This document shows, in pieces, positions 11,612 to 24,457 of a stretch of 64,000 nt of DNA. Below the pieces are notes generated by a model that made no database searches, had not been told where the DNA came from, and saw only the letters and a list, made by a program, of their open reading frames with translations. This DNA comes from Dentipellis sp. KUC8613 (taxonomy: Eukaryota; Basidiomycota; Agaricomycetes; Russulales; Hericiaceae): contig NSJX01000053.1 in assembly GCA_002286715.1 (NCBI GenBank), positions 1 through 64,000 on the forward strand. The letters are read 5' to 3'. Positions within the stretch are counted from its first letter, which is position 1, and every line of letters begins with the position of its first letter. The translations under genes were made by a program, and so were the position numbers.

Positions 11612-12128
11612 TCTGGGATTTTCATAGAGGTGTCGCTGGGTCTTCAATATATCCGATATGTAAGTGTATGTATGAATGTATCTGGGAGTTTATTTGTAGA
11701 GCAGGTTCTCTTCGGTTCCCTTTGTTGAGGCATTCTCATCCTTCGATGTTATGGCAATGAGGGAGTTCGAGTAGGTAGTTGAAGTATCGACTCGCGTCCG
11801 CTGCGTTTGGTGGCTGTGTTGACATGTCGAATTCCATGTCTTAATCCATCCACTCAAGTGCCGTCAACCCGAGTTCTCTCCTGCTCGCTAATCTTTTTCC
11901 TCTTCCTCCTCGTCCCTGCGTATGTTGTTGGGAAAACAATTTGTAGACTGCAATGCATATTAAAGAGGGCAGGTCCCGCTGCCAGGCCTGTCCCGCCAAG
12001 TGACTTGATTCCAGGAGTATTTCTATCGCTTTCTATCGCTAGTCTCCGCAAGCGTCTCCAACCCCTATCCTCGAGCTCTTCTTCAAGCTCTGCCGTTAGA
12101 AAAAAAGGATAAAGATTAAAACAACTAT
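11612..12128. other. Intergenic, no gene seen
   Basis: 3' flank of the aminotransferase and of tRNA-Leu; AT-richer with short tandem tgtatg-like runs. No gene supported. Confidence 0.6.
12118..12121 (-). terminator. Pol III T-run after tRNA-Leu
   Basis: On the minus strand a TTTT run follows 7 nt beyond the 3' end of the tRNA, the usual RNA polymerase III stop signal. Confidence 0.7.
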
Positions 12129-12248
12129 GACAAGAAGGGGATTCGAACCCCTGCCCTCTTGCGAGGATGAGAAACGTGTGAGGTGATTCTGCAACGCAGA
12201 AAAGTCTCAGCTTGAGTCACACGCCATAGACCGCTCGGCCATCTTGCC
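12129..12248 (-). tRNA. tRNA-Leu(CAA) with intron
   Basis: A class II tRNA with a long variable arm. The acceptor stem is GGCAAGA paired with TCTTGTC. The D-arm reads TGGCCGAGCGGTCTATGGC, the T-arm contains GGTTCGAATCC, and the anticodon stem TGTGA pairs with TCACA. The loop C-T-CAA-G gives anticodon CAA, decoding UUG leucine codons. A 28-nt intron (12183-12210) interrupts the gene one base after the anticodon, the canonical position removed by the tRNA splicing endonuclease and the same place as in yeast tRNA-Leu(CAA). Confidence 0.95.
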
Positions 12249-12350
12249 ATGACTCTCACGGACGCTGGGAGAATATGGTACGTGGAGTATGGTTATTGAC
12301 CAGAGAGAAGACAGTACGAGCATCGTACATAGACCGACTCTCCTTCTCCT

Positions 12351-13655
12351 TCAAGGTGTCTCCCCAACACGAGCCACGAGCTTCGCCCCGCTGATCGCAC
12401 CTCGTCCAAATCGGGCCACCGCATCTGGTACTCCAGCTAATCCGTTAGGCAGGATTTCCACCTGATTCGGCTGCGAGGACAGATGAGTAAACCTGTCTCA
12501 ATACAGGAGGTCTAAAATGCCGTACCTTCAAAGCCCCGCTCTCTAGCAGCTCAGTCAGGCTCGCGTACAACTGATTTCCGAATTCGACATCCTTGACCGC
12601 ATCCACGCTCCCGTACACCCGCGCAAGATGCTTCCCATCTTCTGCGTCCTCACCTGGCTTGCCGACGACGGGCTGCCTCATACCGGTGGTGACCACCATA
12701 GCGCCATTCGGAGCTAGGATGTCCCAGCTGGCCCGCTGCGAGTCGTCGCTGGAGATCGCGTCGTAGACGACGGGAATGGGCGCGGCGGTGATCTTCTCGA
12801 CGGCCGCGCGGAGCGAGGCATAAGGCGTGGTGTGGTAGTCGACGACGTGCGTCGCCCCGGCCGCGCGGACGTAGTCAAAGTTGCGCGCAGAGGTCGTCGA
12901 GATGATGGGGTTGAAGCCGGACAGCTTGAGTAGCTGGATCGCTATAAAATTCAATAACGATGTGTGAGTCAGGCGCTTGCGAGACGCAAGTCAATAGACC
13001 GCTTTCTCACCAAATTGACCAACAGAACTGGATCCCCCTGTGACAAGAGCGGGCTGGTCCTTGTATTTATCTTTGCCTCCCTCCACCCAAGGCGGTGTCA
13101 GAGCAGCACCGCCCATCGGCGCCTTAGGGGCATATAGGCCAACGGCAGCAGTCGCGAGGCCAAGCGGAACTGTCGCAGCCTCGTCGAAGGAGAGGTTGTT
13201 TGGGATCTGGCAGCACTATCATTTAGCTGCATATATATGGTGCGAGGACTGGGCACATACTTTGGAAATCCGGTGAGCATCTGCGATTGCATATTGCTGG
13301 AAGGTCCCGCGATCCGGCACGTAGTCTAGGCACTGGAGCAGACTGTCGAGTCCTTTAAGAAAGACGCGGTTACAAAAGGTGAGAGACAATCCTACACTCT
13401 ATCGCCCTTCTGGAAGCTAGTAACTCCCTCGCCGAGCTCTTCAACCGTTCCAGCGCCATCAGAACCACCAACGCCGGGGAAGCTCTTCATGAGCAAGCCC
13501 CTCGTCGCCACGGCCCAGTCAAGAGGATTCAGTGCGACAGACTCGACCTTGATGAGTACTTGACGGAGACCCGGTTTGGGAACCGGTCGGGACCCGAGGA
13601 CGAAATTTGCCCCCTTGGAGGCGACGAGGAGGGCTTTCTGCGTGGTCGGCGTCAT
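12351..13655 (-). CDS. Quinone-oxidoreductase-like MDR family protein, paralogue C
   Basis: Five exons on the minus strand: 13655-13396, 13342-13261, 13206-13011, 12941-12526, 12470-12351, giving 357 residues. It contains PVPKPGLRQVLIKVESVALN, GGSDGAGTVEELGEGV, the DRGTFQQYAIADAHRISK segment common to all three copies, and a Rossmann loop VTGGSSSVGQF with A/KLSGFNPIIST. The fourth exon is slightly longer than in A and B (an insertion around TTGMRQPVVG). All introns are GT-AG here. It is inverted relative to A and B and about 4.7 kb from B, so it probably results from an older or rearranged duplication. Predicted role as for A: a soluble NAD(P)H-dependent reductase of unknown substrate. Confidence 0.9.
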
Positions 13656-13715
13656 CGAGGGTGTAATGTCAAGGACAGTCAGCTGAGAGTATGGACCTGC
13701 TCGACGGCCTCATAG

Positions 13716-13723
13716 CTTTATAA
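13716..13723 (-). promoter_or_regulatory. TATA-like box of MDR gene C
   Basis: A TTATAAAG sequence on the minus strand about 60 bp above the ATG at 13655. Confidence 0.45.
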
Positions 13724-14219
13724 CACGGTGGAGATTGCAGTCTAGCCGCGCGGCATCGAGACACGCGTCGCCGCAGCGAATGTGGGTGAGTAGTGGCCAA
13801 ATAGTCAAAGCAGGACCAGAAGTTTCACATACATCACCTGAGTTATTCTACTGCGTATCCGATGATAGGCCTAGGTTGAATTGGACGCTACTAGGCGCTA
13901 GACACGCGCGGTAGGTACAATTAGTTACAGTGGATGACTCGTCGGAGCGTTGTGGGTCCAAACACTGAAGTTGGACTATTTGATGTTTCGTAGGTCATCT
14001 CGTGAGGGCAAAGCCCCTGTCATTCGTCAGCAGTTTGACATTGGTGACATAGCCGGCCTACGGGGCATGGCGAGAGTGGATACATCACAAATTTGATACA
14101 TCGCTTCGTCGTATTCGAGAATTTACACGCACTAAGGCTATACTAGCTGAAAGAAACTCATACAGCGTCGTACGATGTGACTGGTCCGGGCAGTTGGCTT
14201 GAATATGATTACCCACACC
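13724..14219. other. Intergenic, no gene seen
   Basis: AT-richer spacer between MDR gene C promoter and the 3' end of family gene D. No open frame worth calling. Confidence 0.6.
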
Positions 14220-17148
14220 CTAAAGGTTTTCGAAGGGTATTCTTGCTTCTTCCCGTAACTGAATCAGATCGTTGACTTCCGGATCATCAAAATTCGTCTG
14301 TTCCTTGAGAATATCTAGTATTCACGGTTTAGACGTGAGATGTGGTCAGATGCGAAATAGCTACCATTTATTGGCTGCATACGACGACTCTTGTGTACGT
14401 CATCGGGCATCAGATCCCCTAGACGATGTGAGATCAATACAGACTCCGGAATCATCTAGAAAGCGGTCAGCTGAAAGAATAGACATGTTCAATGCGGATG
14501 CGACTGGCCTTCAAGAGTTGCAGGAAGTATTGACGGCGAGTATTTGAGGGTGATTGGTGCCGTGCCTATATATTTGAGCTTTTGACAATAAGAAGAATCG
14601 GAGAGGGACCTACCATCGTATAGGCACTTTGGAGAGTGCCTATTGTTTGAGAGATTGCATTGATAACCTTGACCGAGGGTGGGAGACTGGCAGATAGCAA
14701 GTATTTATCAACCGCAATAGCGGTGCTGAAAGGTGTTCAGTGGTCAGTATCGATCAAAGATAGAAACTGCTCACAGTGCCGTATGGTCAAAGAACAAGAC
14801 AGCATTCTCTTCCTCTCCAATAAGGAATATATCTTCACGGGACAGAATGTCCAAAAATCTCTCTGCTTCGTGCAACATGACTGATAGCTGGGTCTGCAAA
14901 CTTGTTAACTTTGTCTGTATGGATATATGGTAAGAACAAATAGTGGAACTGATGCCGAGAGTCTGAGGGAGATGCTGAGACATACACGATAGGCTGTCAT
15001 AACACGAGACTCGCTAGGCCTCAAAAATGTGGAAGACTTCTTGAGCATTTTCAACCAATATGACTGAGGCTTCGTCAGGCAATAATATAATGTCATATAC
15101 TGGCAACGCACCTTGCGAGCGTCTGCTATGGTCAGTTGCTGGGGATTTTCTGGAACTGACTCAGTAATGGTCGGTGCAGAAAGCAAGTGGCTCACCGGGA
15201 AATTGCAACAGACGAGTTTTCTTCTCTTCCAATGGGTATCCAATTACCAACGGCCCAGGAACTATCGTTGACGTTCCGGGAATTAGTCGCGGGAGTGCTC
15301 GCACATGGGCAGGTACTGCCTGCGAATGGGCAGGTACGGCCTGCGAATGGGCAGGTACTGCCTGCGATCTCACCTGCTGTGGAATAATTCACGTCGTTAT
15401 GGTGGCTCAGTGATATATAAAATGGATTCAAACCCAGATAACCACACGTGCGATCCCGGAATCATCTGTCAGCTGGATACGAAGAAAGGTCATTAACGGC
15501 AACAGAAGCTACGGCATTAGAGTCACTTGCAGTCGCAGGTTTCAGCACCTTGATGAGCTCCGTCATATCTTCAGGCTCAGGCCTATCATCGCAAACAACT
15601 GTAAATTGCTTGGCAGGGGTTCAGAAAAAGAAAACACGTAGGAGCGACTGCAATAAACCACGAACATTAAACAAGGCATCGATATCGTTGTCAGATACAA
15701 CAGCACACTCGGCATCTTCTTCTGCCTAGTATATAACATGGTCACGATATATGCTTATAGGTAAAGATGTATCGGACACGAACCTCAAGCACATGGAGCA
15801 GTAGTTCGTCAAGAGGGTCCATTTCCTACGACTGACTGAACACGCTGAATATAATAACAGACGAAAAATAAGCTTACAAACTCTGTGGAAGATAGGTCGT
15901 CATCCACCACCGTAGATGAAAATACGCTGTCCGAGTTCGTTCCACTGTCGGCGGAGCCCCGTTTCTCGGGTCTAAAACGTGACAGCGGGCTTTGTGATTG
16001 CTTCTCGTTCGCCTTATGCGCAAGTCCAGATCCCGCCGCCGTGCTTTGTTCTTGCCGACCAGCTTTAAGGGCAAACAGATCTTTCAATTTTCTTAAAGAC
16101 GACTTGCCACCACCACTGATCCTTCGAATGAAGACGGTTTGATTCATCTTGAGGTCCCTCAGCTGAGAACTTGCGGTAGCCGACGATGTAGAGCGATCTC
16201 CCCTACCCTCTGTCTGCAATCGAAAAGCCCGCGGTCCATGGTTCGTGTACGGAGTAACCGTCGTGATCTCTTCACGCCGGAAGTCCAGTCCGCCACTCCC
16301 GATTGCAGGCAGATCGATATCGAAGGCAAGTTTTCCAGACCGTTGGTTGTGTTCAGCTGCAATAGCAGTCCACGCCCCTGCCTTTGTGTGTCCGTATACG
16401 AGCTTCACACGGTCCCCGTGTAGATGGTGTGCATCGCAAGTAGACGTAAATTCGCGCCAAGACTCCCAGAGTGGTCCAGAGATTCTTCTGAAAAGATCCT
16501 CCGGGACTTCGCGGGACTCTGCATCCGTCCGCAGGATGAGGGCTGCCCCACGCTGTCGTTCAGAGGTGAAAGACACGCTGGCACCGAGCTCTAAACCTGG
16601 CACGCTGGTAACAGAGAACTGTTAAGATGTCTGGTTCATGCGGATGCGAGTCGTGACTCACGAAGATACCGGGTCTATACCGGCACGCGGACGTGCTTCC
16701 GTCACCGTACAGTGACTTCCCGCGTGCGTACCCCGATAGAGATATCCATGTAGTCCAAATTCGTGCTCGGACATAACCCATGGGATATGGTTCGCAGGCA
16801 CACCATAGCAGTTAGGAAACCCCGATTCCCATGTCCCTGGTTTGAATGAAGCGGGTGGCTGACTGGTGGTAGTGGTATTGTCTTCGTCTTCTTCCGCACC
16901 ACGTGAAGAATTAGGACGGGTGTCGCCGTAGAACACGTTGAATACTCTGCGAAACCTGCCTTTGCTGCTCGACCATGATAGAACGTCATTTGTATGCACA
17001 GGCCAGAATGTGGAGATACGTACTCCATATACCCAACATCGCCTACGTGTACTTCGTCTTTAGACGCGAATGGCTCGGCCTGCCAAACTGGCAGCCCGTG
17101 TCCCAGATTCTTGAGCTCCTTCTCGTAGATGTCCCAGTAGCGCGACAT
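14220..17148 (-). CDS. Uncharacterised multi-exon family protein, member D
   Basis: Main exons: 17148-17024, 16964-16662, 16604-15878, 15825-15784, 15725-15666, 15608-15531, then several short exons to the stop at 14220. Module 1 begins MSRYWDIYEKELKNLGHGLP and runs through EVHVGDVGYMD and GRFRRVFNVFYGDTR. Module 2 has GASVSFTSERQRGAALILRT, a helix-rich WESWREF section, KLVYGHTKAGAWTAIA, TNHGPRAFRL and NQTVFIRRI. Next come DPLDELLLHVLE and AECAVVSDNDIDALF, then PEDMTELIKVLKP. The C-terminus is helical (TKLTSLQTQLSVMLHEAERF, DILSREDIF) and ends LIQLREEARIPFENL. Exon 6 ends at a GC donor (gcaagt at 15530). I know of no function; the modules resemble large hypothetical families seen in polypores. 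No signal peptide or obvious membrane span. Paralogues E and F lie at 56814 and 61102. Confidence 0.8.
15307..15369 (-). repeat. Three tandem 21-bp repeats inside gene D
   Basis: Three copies of a 21-bp unit beginning gggcaggtactgcctgcgaa, with one or two mismatches. Being a multiple of three, it does not disturb the frame; in the frame I favour it encodes a heptapeptide AVPAHSQ three times. The paralogous region in E and F has no such array, so it is a recent expansion in D. Confidence 0.85.
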
Positions 17149-17360
17149 TTGAGATTGGGTGTTATGACACTGGAACGTACAAGTTCGTTAGTTTATAACA
17201 TTGTCGGCATATACCGTCTTTGTACTCGGTATAGACATTGCATTGTCCAACATTGTGCCCAAATTGGATATCATACTGCCACGCTTTATGCTTCATACGG
17301 TTATATCCACGTCGCTTGTGCTTGAACTGGTTCTGGCTGCCCGATATACGGGCGATACAC
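17149..17360 (-). promoter_or_regulatory. Conserved family promoter, gene D
   Basis: Reading the minus strand, this region resembles those upstream of E and F: an atatcgggc..ccagaaccag block, then tataccgagtacaaagac, then TTATAAAC (17191-17198) followed by taacgaacttgta. The TATA box is 43 bp before the ATG at 17148. Confidence 0.65.
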
Positions 17361-17741
17361 GGTACCAGTACGGTCGTTTAGGGCCGAGTGGGGAATCCGA
17401 GCTTCCGAAGCTCTTCAGGGACGCACCTGATCAGACTGACATTTGGGGCATTGTTGATACGTACCGTACACGGTCCCTCTAGTGGTATTGGGAATTTATA
17501 GGCAATAGCTCAAACCTGCAATGACTGGCGATAGAACTCGCAAAGAAAGAGATTATGTAAAAGTAAGTGGTCGTCGGCGACCGGTAGCGCCACATCACTG
17601 GCGTGCGCCGCGTGCCATCGCTTTGTATGTACTTGTTTGTCTTGCGGCTTGGAACTGGCAAACTTTATTTTCACCACCAACCGAACGCGCGCCTGGCTTG
17701 CACGCAAGGGAGCATCCTCAAGACCGTCAAGACTATCTCCA

Positions 17742-19151
<1,410 letters not shown>

Positions 19152-19791
19152 TTGCCTCTCCGTGGAGTTGGAATGTGAAGGGATCGGTCTTGTGTCCATT
19201 GGTGTTGTTGTGCCGTATGATGTTATCTTTACACATGACCATCCTTATGCTGCCATGCTAAAAACATGTTGTTTCGTTGGCGACGACATTGGGGTCGGAT
19301 CTTGAGCTTGAGCTTGAAATAAGCCTTCATCTTTGAGTTTCAGGGGTTTATCGCGTTGATCGCTCTTGCTATGAGATCGCCTGTCAGACGGAGATGTGAG
19401 TGCTGCAGATAGGATCCGGAGCCGCTAGCAGCCCCGCGCCAGATGATGATTGAGTGAAAAGACTAGAACAAGACCAGTATGTACGACCAGAAGGATGCAG
19501 GAGCGAAGGTATAGCCAATGATATGCCGATTGTAAATATTAAGGTAGTTGCGGTGGTGGATGGACATGAGAAGATACGTGTGTATGTAGGTGTGCGCTGC
19601 AGGAAGCTATATAGACAGGATGAATGGAACGTATGTATGTATATGATCGGTCGCAATAGGCCTGGCGAGACGCCGTGGAATAGGATAAGGATATAGTAAA
19701 ATCAGGGCTCGGGGGAGTTGGGGTCGGGCTTGCAGCACACGGCAAGCGCGGCGATGCGGCGGAGGGGCACTGATAATGAGCAGACAGGGTA
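19152..19791. other. Convergent 3' flanks, no gene
   Basis: 3' region of RPL4 (+) and of the C2H2 gene (-). AT-rich with tgtatg runs; no gene or RNA recognised. Confidence 0.7.
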
Positions 19792-20997
19792 TTAGAATCT
19801 CCATGCCTGGAAGCGCAGGGCGGGCGCACCTCGGAACGGGTTGTAGTACGGGCAGCGGATGCTCGAGCTCGCGCGGTGCCGCGAGCAGCTGTGCATGCTG
19901 AGCTCACGGCGGCTCTCGTACGACCCCGCGCACGACGAGCATGTCCACCTCCGCGGCGCCGTGCTGGCGTATTCGGACACCCCACGCGGACCACGGTCAG
20001 CCTCTGCAGGAGCGGTGAGGGGAAGGCGAAACGGCGCACCGCTCGTGGATGTCGTGGATGTGCAGATGGAACGTGAGCGCCTTGACGTCCTTGAGCACGT
20101 CTGTGCACCCGGGGCGGCCGCACGGGATGCCCTGCATGCCGCGCCCAGACTCGATCATGCGCAGCGTCGCCTCCTGCTGCTGCTCGCACCAACACCCACA
20201 CACGCACGCCCAGACGGAAAAGGAAACACAACAAGCACAATGCGTGAGCAAGTGCGGACTTGACGGCGGGGCGAGGGAAAGGGCAGACTCACCACCTCTT
20301 CGAGTTCGTCCGCACGCGATTGGCGAAATCCGGGGCGCGGCGACTCGTCGGCGAGCGGTAGAGGCGAGCGCGGCTCAGGCCCGTCAGCAATGAACGTCAC
20401 AGACGTCCGCGAGATGGGCGACGTGGGAAGCGTAGGCGAGCCAGGTGCATTGAGCAGCGTGGGCGACGCAGCGTCCATCGAGATCTGCACAGGGCGCGGC
20501 GGGAGCGTTTTCTCGCCCACCTGGGACGGGCGGCGGGAGCGCGCGGGCGGGATGGTCAGGATAACGTCGGAAGCGACGTCCGCGACGGGCTGGAGGGCGC
20601 GGAAGGGCGTGCGCTGCATGCCATTCCCACTACCAGCATCCAGCGAGGGCCGCTCACGCGCGGCCCACTGGGCGCGGGTGCGCTCGACGAACGCCTGCGC
20701 CTCGCTGAGGGTCCGCGTACGCTGGCGCTTGTTCGAGATTACGCCGCTGCTCGTAGACTGCGACGGCGTGCGGCCACTGCTCTTGCTAGTGTTCCCCGAG
20801 CGCGACGGTAGGATGAGTGTGGCGAAGCGCTTTGTGCGGTGCGAGGCGTTTTTGAGTGCTAGGACCGTGGGCTCAGGTGCGGTGTAGGGGTTTTGGTAGT
20901 CCATGTCAGTGGAGATGCGGATGAAGTCTTCAGTATCAAGAGTAATTGGGATGTCGGCTGTGGAGATGGAGGTAGGGGTGTTGGGGCAACTGTCCAT
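19792..20997 (-). CDS. Ser/Pro-rich protein with two C2H2-type zinc fingers
   Basis: Exon 1 (20997-20293) encodes 235 mostly disordered residues starting MDSCPNTPTSISTADIPITL. Exon 2 starts near 20179 and exon 3 ends at 19792. Exon 2 carries finger 1, CGRPGCTDVLKDVKALTFHL followed by H-I-H-D-I-H. Exon 3 carries finger 2, WTCSSCAGSYESRREL with S-M-H-S-C-S-R-H, i.e. C-x2-C-x12-H-x4-H. The last intron is uncertain: a weak gtttcg donor keeps frame best, the gtgcgc donor does not. Two fingers late in a disordered protein suggest a nuclear DNA- or protein-binding factor; I do not recognise an orthologue. The C-terminus PYYNPFRGAPALRFQAWRF follows the second finger. Confidence 0.7.
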
Positions 20998-21898
20998 AGA
21001 GTTGGGGGAGTGATCGTGGCGGGTATGGGATATTAAGAGGAATGGAGGTGGATTATGAGGTGGGAGGATAGTGAGGGTGGAGGATCGCCCAAAGCGTGCA
21101 CTTTTATGCATCCGCAGATGTGGCCGGTCCACAAGTCAATAGTGGGTGCCACCGTCCACAGCGTGATGGACACGCTGCATGGTCCCCCAGGCCAAAGCAT
21201 CTCCGTCCGCATCCCGGTTTCCCCACGGCGTGGAAGGGCCCGGAGAACACTGACAGCGCTTCCATGATAGAATGAGTACAGAGGGGTAGGATCTAAAGTT
21301 GCTAACGTGGTGGTGCTGTGGCAGCGTCGATGCTGTCGGAAGGACAGGAAACGCGCAAAGGGCGTGTTCGTGCACGTGAAGCTATTGTTATCACGTGAAG
21401 CGACGCAGCTCCTTGGAAGACAATGCGAGTGGACGATGGACGGTGGACCTGACTCTGGGCCTGGAGATCCCATCAAACGTAACATAAACATACCGATGAG
21501 ACTCCATTTGCTTTGTCTCAGACATGCATGCTGAGACAAGCCGAACTAGGAAGTAGACGCGACCGTCTATCTTTGCTGTTGCAGGCAAGCACGACTTTGC
21601 GCTCGATATATTGCGCGCTCGGTACACAGTTTCTATTCTTATGTTAGCGAATCTCCCGCAGCCTGATTGATATCTCCCAGATCCGTTATCGACAGCGTCA
21701 AACGGGGAAGCAATAAACGACTCACAATGAACCCCTCGACTAGCTGCGGCGAATCATCGAGAGGCGGGCACGAATTCAACAGGTGGCACCTTACCGACGA
21801 TCCGATGAGGAAAAGACTCAAACAGGCGCAACGGATCCGGAGTGGTGAATGAGATACGATTTCGAGACCGGTGGCTGCGCCGGCGTGCATGATCATAT
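20998..21898. other. Intergenic, no gene seen
   Basis: About 0.9 kb between the C2H2 gene promoter and the COQ4 stop codon. Short frames only. Confidence 0.6.
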
Positions 21899-22896
21899 CT
21901 ATGCTTGTGCCTGCATCTTCGCCCTTCTCGCCGCGGCCTCCTTCGCTTCGTTCAACGGCCGTCTCCACTTGGGCTCGGGCGGATCCCACAGACCTAGCTC
22001 CTTCTTCAGGTCCTCGACGTTCTGCTCCCACCTCTCCTCCCAGTACACGGTGATGAGGCTCCGCGCGCTGCTGCCACATCTCAGCGCCCACGGGACGTAC
22101 TCCGAGAACAGGCGCGCGCGCTTGGCTGGTGTCAAGCGGATAGCGGCTGCGGTCGAGAGCGCAGCCGAGGGAAGCCCGAGGTTGGCGAACTCGAAGAACT
22201 TGAGCGCGATCTCGTATTCGACGGATACGGGGAGGAAGCAGACGGCGTGGTAGAAGTCATGACACTCGCGATAACGTTGCATAACGTAGGCGAGTTCCGG
22301 ATCATCGACGTAGTGGACCTGCGTCAGCAGAGGGGTGAGCGATGGGGCGCAGGAACAGACGAGCAGAAGGGGCTAGGGGACACTGACCGGCTCGCGTGTG
22401 TCGGGCGTCACGCCGCAACGCTCCAGCCACGTTATGTATGTGCGGCCGAAGGTGCCTTCGGGAAGCTGCGCGAGCTTCTGCATGTCGACGGTGGTCGAGT
22501 TGATGCGTGGACGGTCCTTCAGGATCCGTCGGCCCTCGGCGCTCTCGAGCATGCGGTCGCGCAGGATGGGCAACACGGGGCCTGCAGTGGTGTCTCCCAG
22601 CGCAGCTACCAGGTCTGCGGAGTTCGCGATGTCTCTGACTGCGCAGTCATGGTACGAAGCACGAGAGTGTACGTACCACCTCTGCGCGGGTTGGCGAGTG
22701 CCATGAACGCGGAACCCACGGCAAGAAATCCCTTCTCGAACCCGTTGAGTGGGATTTGACCTGGGTAAGCCGGTTCCGTCTTGATGGTGCGAACATGAGT
22801 TGGCTGGTGTACGATGCTGCTTCCTGACGCGGTCGCGCAGTACAGAGTACGCGGCAGAGCCCGCCGTGAGACCGAGGCGGCGGTAAGGAGTGACAT
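21899..22896 (-). CDS. COQ4: Ubiquinone biosynthesis protein Coq4
   Basis: Three exons, 22896-22677, 22614-22388 and 22318-21899, give 288 residues. The family signature is clear: [40 protein letters not shown], and the metal-binding motif H169-D-F-Y-H173 with E185 (HDxxHx11E). The basic Ser/Arg-rich N-terminus ([16 protein letters not shown]) fits a mitochondrial presequence. Coq4 sits on the matrix face of the inner membrane, organises the CoQ synthome and has recently been linked to C1 decarboxylation/hydroxylation of the quinone head group. The C-terminal tail ([17 protein letters not shown]) is charged. It shares a 271 bp divergent promoter with CWC2. Confidence 0.97.
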
Positions 22897-23167
22897 AGCG
22901 CGTCTCTATGAGCCTGTAAATGCGATTCTTCAGTAGAAATAGGTCTCTCTGCTGTACTTTCCCGGAAGGTGGATGTTACTTGTGCTGGCGGAGGTATGGT
23001 ACGACTCGAACGATGGTCCAGGTTCTGAATCTCTCTCTGGCTGGAACACGGTCACGTCTGGACCGAATTCCAGGTTAAGGTTGGTGCTTACTTGTAACCC
23101 TAGCCATTTCCTGTAGATTTCGGACTCCGCCCGGTGGCTACTCTCTCCTCACCACCAACATCCCGCA
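22897..23167. promoter_or_regulatory. Divergent promoter COQ4 / CWC2
   Basis: 271 bp between two start codons facing away from each other. No TATA box is evident on either strand. Confidence 0.6.
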
Positions 23168-24457
23168 ATGAGTGCTATCGAGACAGAACAACAGGTTGCC
23201 GTCGTGGACAATGCTGTCGCAGTGAAGAAGCCGAAGAAATTGAAGCCCGCGCGGAAACAGGTGAAGCCGGGCGATGTAGAGAAGAAGGAGACACCGCAGA
23301 CGGGCAAGGAGTACAGTAAGCACCACCGTCATCCGGAACTCGAGAGCTTATACTTACATCGTCTCTTAAGATATCTGGTATAACAAATGGGCAGGCGGAG
23401 ACCGAGAAGATAGCTACTCCAAGTGCGTATATCCGGTCATTGACCAAGGAATACCGTGCTAACTCGAACAACAGTAAAACCAAGTCCCAGACGCGCTGCA
23501 ACATCAAACGCGACGCAGGCCTCACCCGCGCAAATACGACCGGCATCAAGTACTGCTGCCTCTTCTTTTCGCGCGGATGCTGTCCGTACGGCTGGGAGTG
23601 CGAGTACCTGCACATGCTGCCGGACCCCGCCAACGCGCTGCCGGATTCGTCAAAGGACTGCTTCGCGCGCGACAAGTTCTCCGACTACCGTGATGACATG
23701 GGCGGTGTCGGCACATTCACGCGGCAGAATCGGACATTGTATGTCGGAAGGATCAAGGAGACGGGTGTGGGCGCGGAGACGGAGGAGGTCGTGCGCAGGC
23801 ATTTCAAGGAGTGGGGCGAGATCGAGCGCAGTGTGTATACCATTTACATTTCTCCCTGTCGCAAAGTCTCACACATGTGTCTTCTCTTCAGTTCGTATTC
23901 TTCAGTACCGCTCCGTAGCTTTCGTCACATACGTGCACGAGCTGCACGCCCAGTTCGCAAAAGAAGCAATGGCATGCCAATCGCTCGACAACGACGAAAT
24001 CCTCAACGTTCGGTGGGCGACGGAGGACCCGAATCCCACTCAGAAGGTTGCGGAGAAGCGACGGCTGGAGGAGATCGGGCAGGAGGCTATTCGTGCGCGG
24101 ATGGACCCCCGCATCGTCGATGCCATGCGGTCGGTGCGGGCCCTGGAAGACGGCGTTGAACTGGATGACGAGGGCAACCTTCTGGAGGACGGCGGAGAGC
24201 CAGATGGCAAGCGGAGAAGAATAGAGGGTCCTGAAGGATCCGATGGGACACCGGAAACCGATTCCATTCCTCCACCCGATCCCCAGCCAGAGGCTCCAAC
24301 AGGCCTGCTCAGCTCAGACACGCTGGAGGGTCTGCGGTATTTCGCAGAAATCCGCAAGAGACACGGTGGCGCGCCGACTCCTCCAGTGGCAAGAGCGAAC
24401 CCGCAACCCGCTGCAGGTCTCGGAGTTGGTGACTACGGGAGCGATGATGACGAGTAG
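23168..24457 (+). CDS. CWC2: Pre-mRNA-splicing factor Cwc2
   Basis: Four exons, 23168-23315, 23371-23422, 23475-23830 and 23892-24457, give 373 residues. After a Lys-rich N-terminus comes the Torus segment (NIWYNKWAGGDREDSYSN), then a CCCH zinc finger (YCCLFFSRGCCPYGWECEYL plus H), then an RRM with RNP2 TLYVGRI and RNP1-like RSVAFVTYVHEL, then the NVRWATEDPNP linker shared by Cwc2/RBM22 proteins. Cwc2 belongs to the NineTeen Complex and contacts the U6 internal stem-loop and the intron in the active spliceosome. The C-terminal acidic/Pro-rich tail ends GDYGSDDDE. It is convergent with TMA46 (187 bp between stop codons). Confidence 0.96.
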
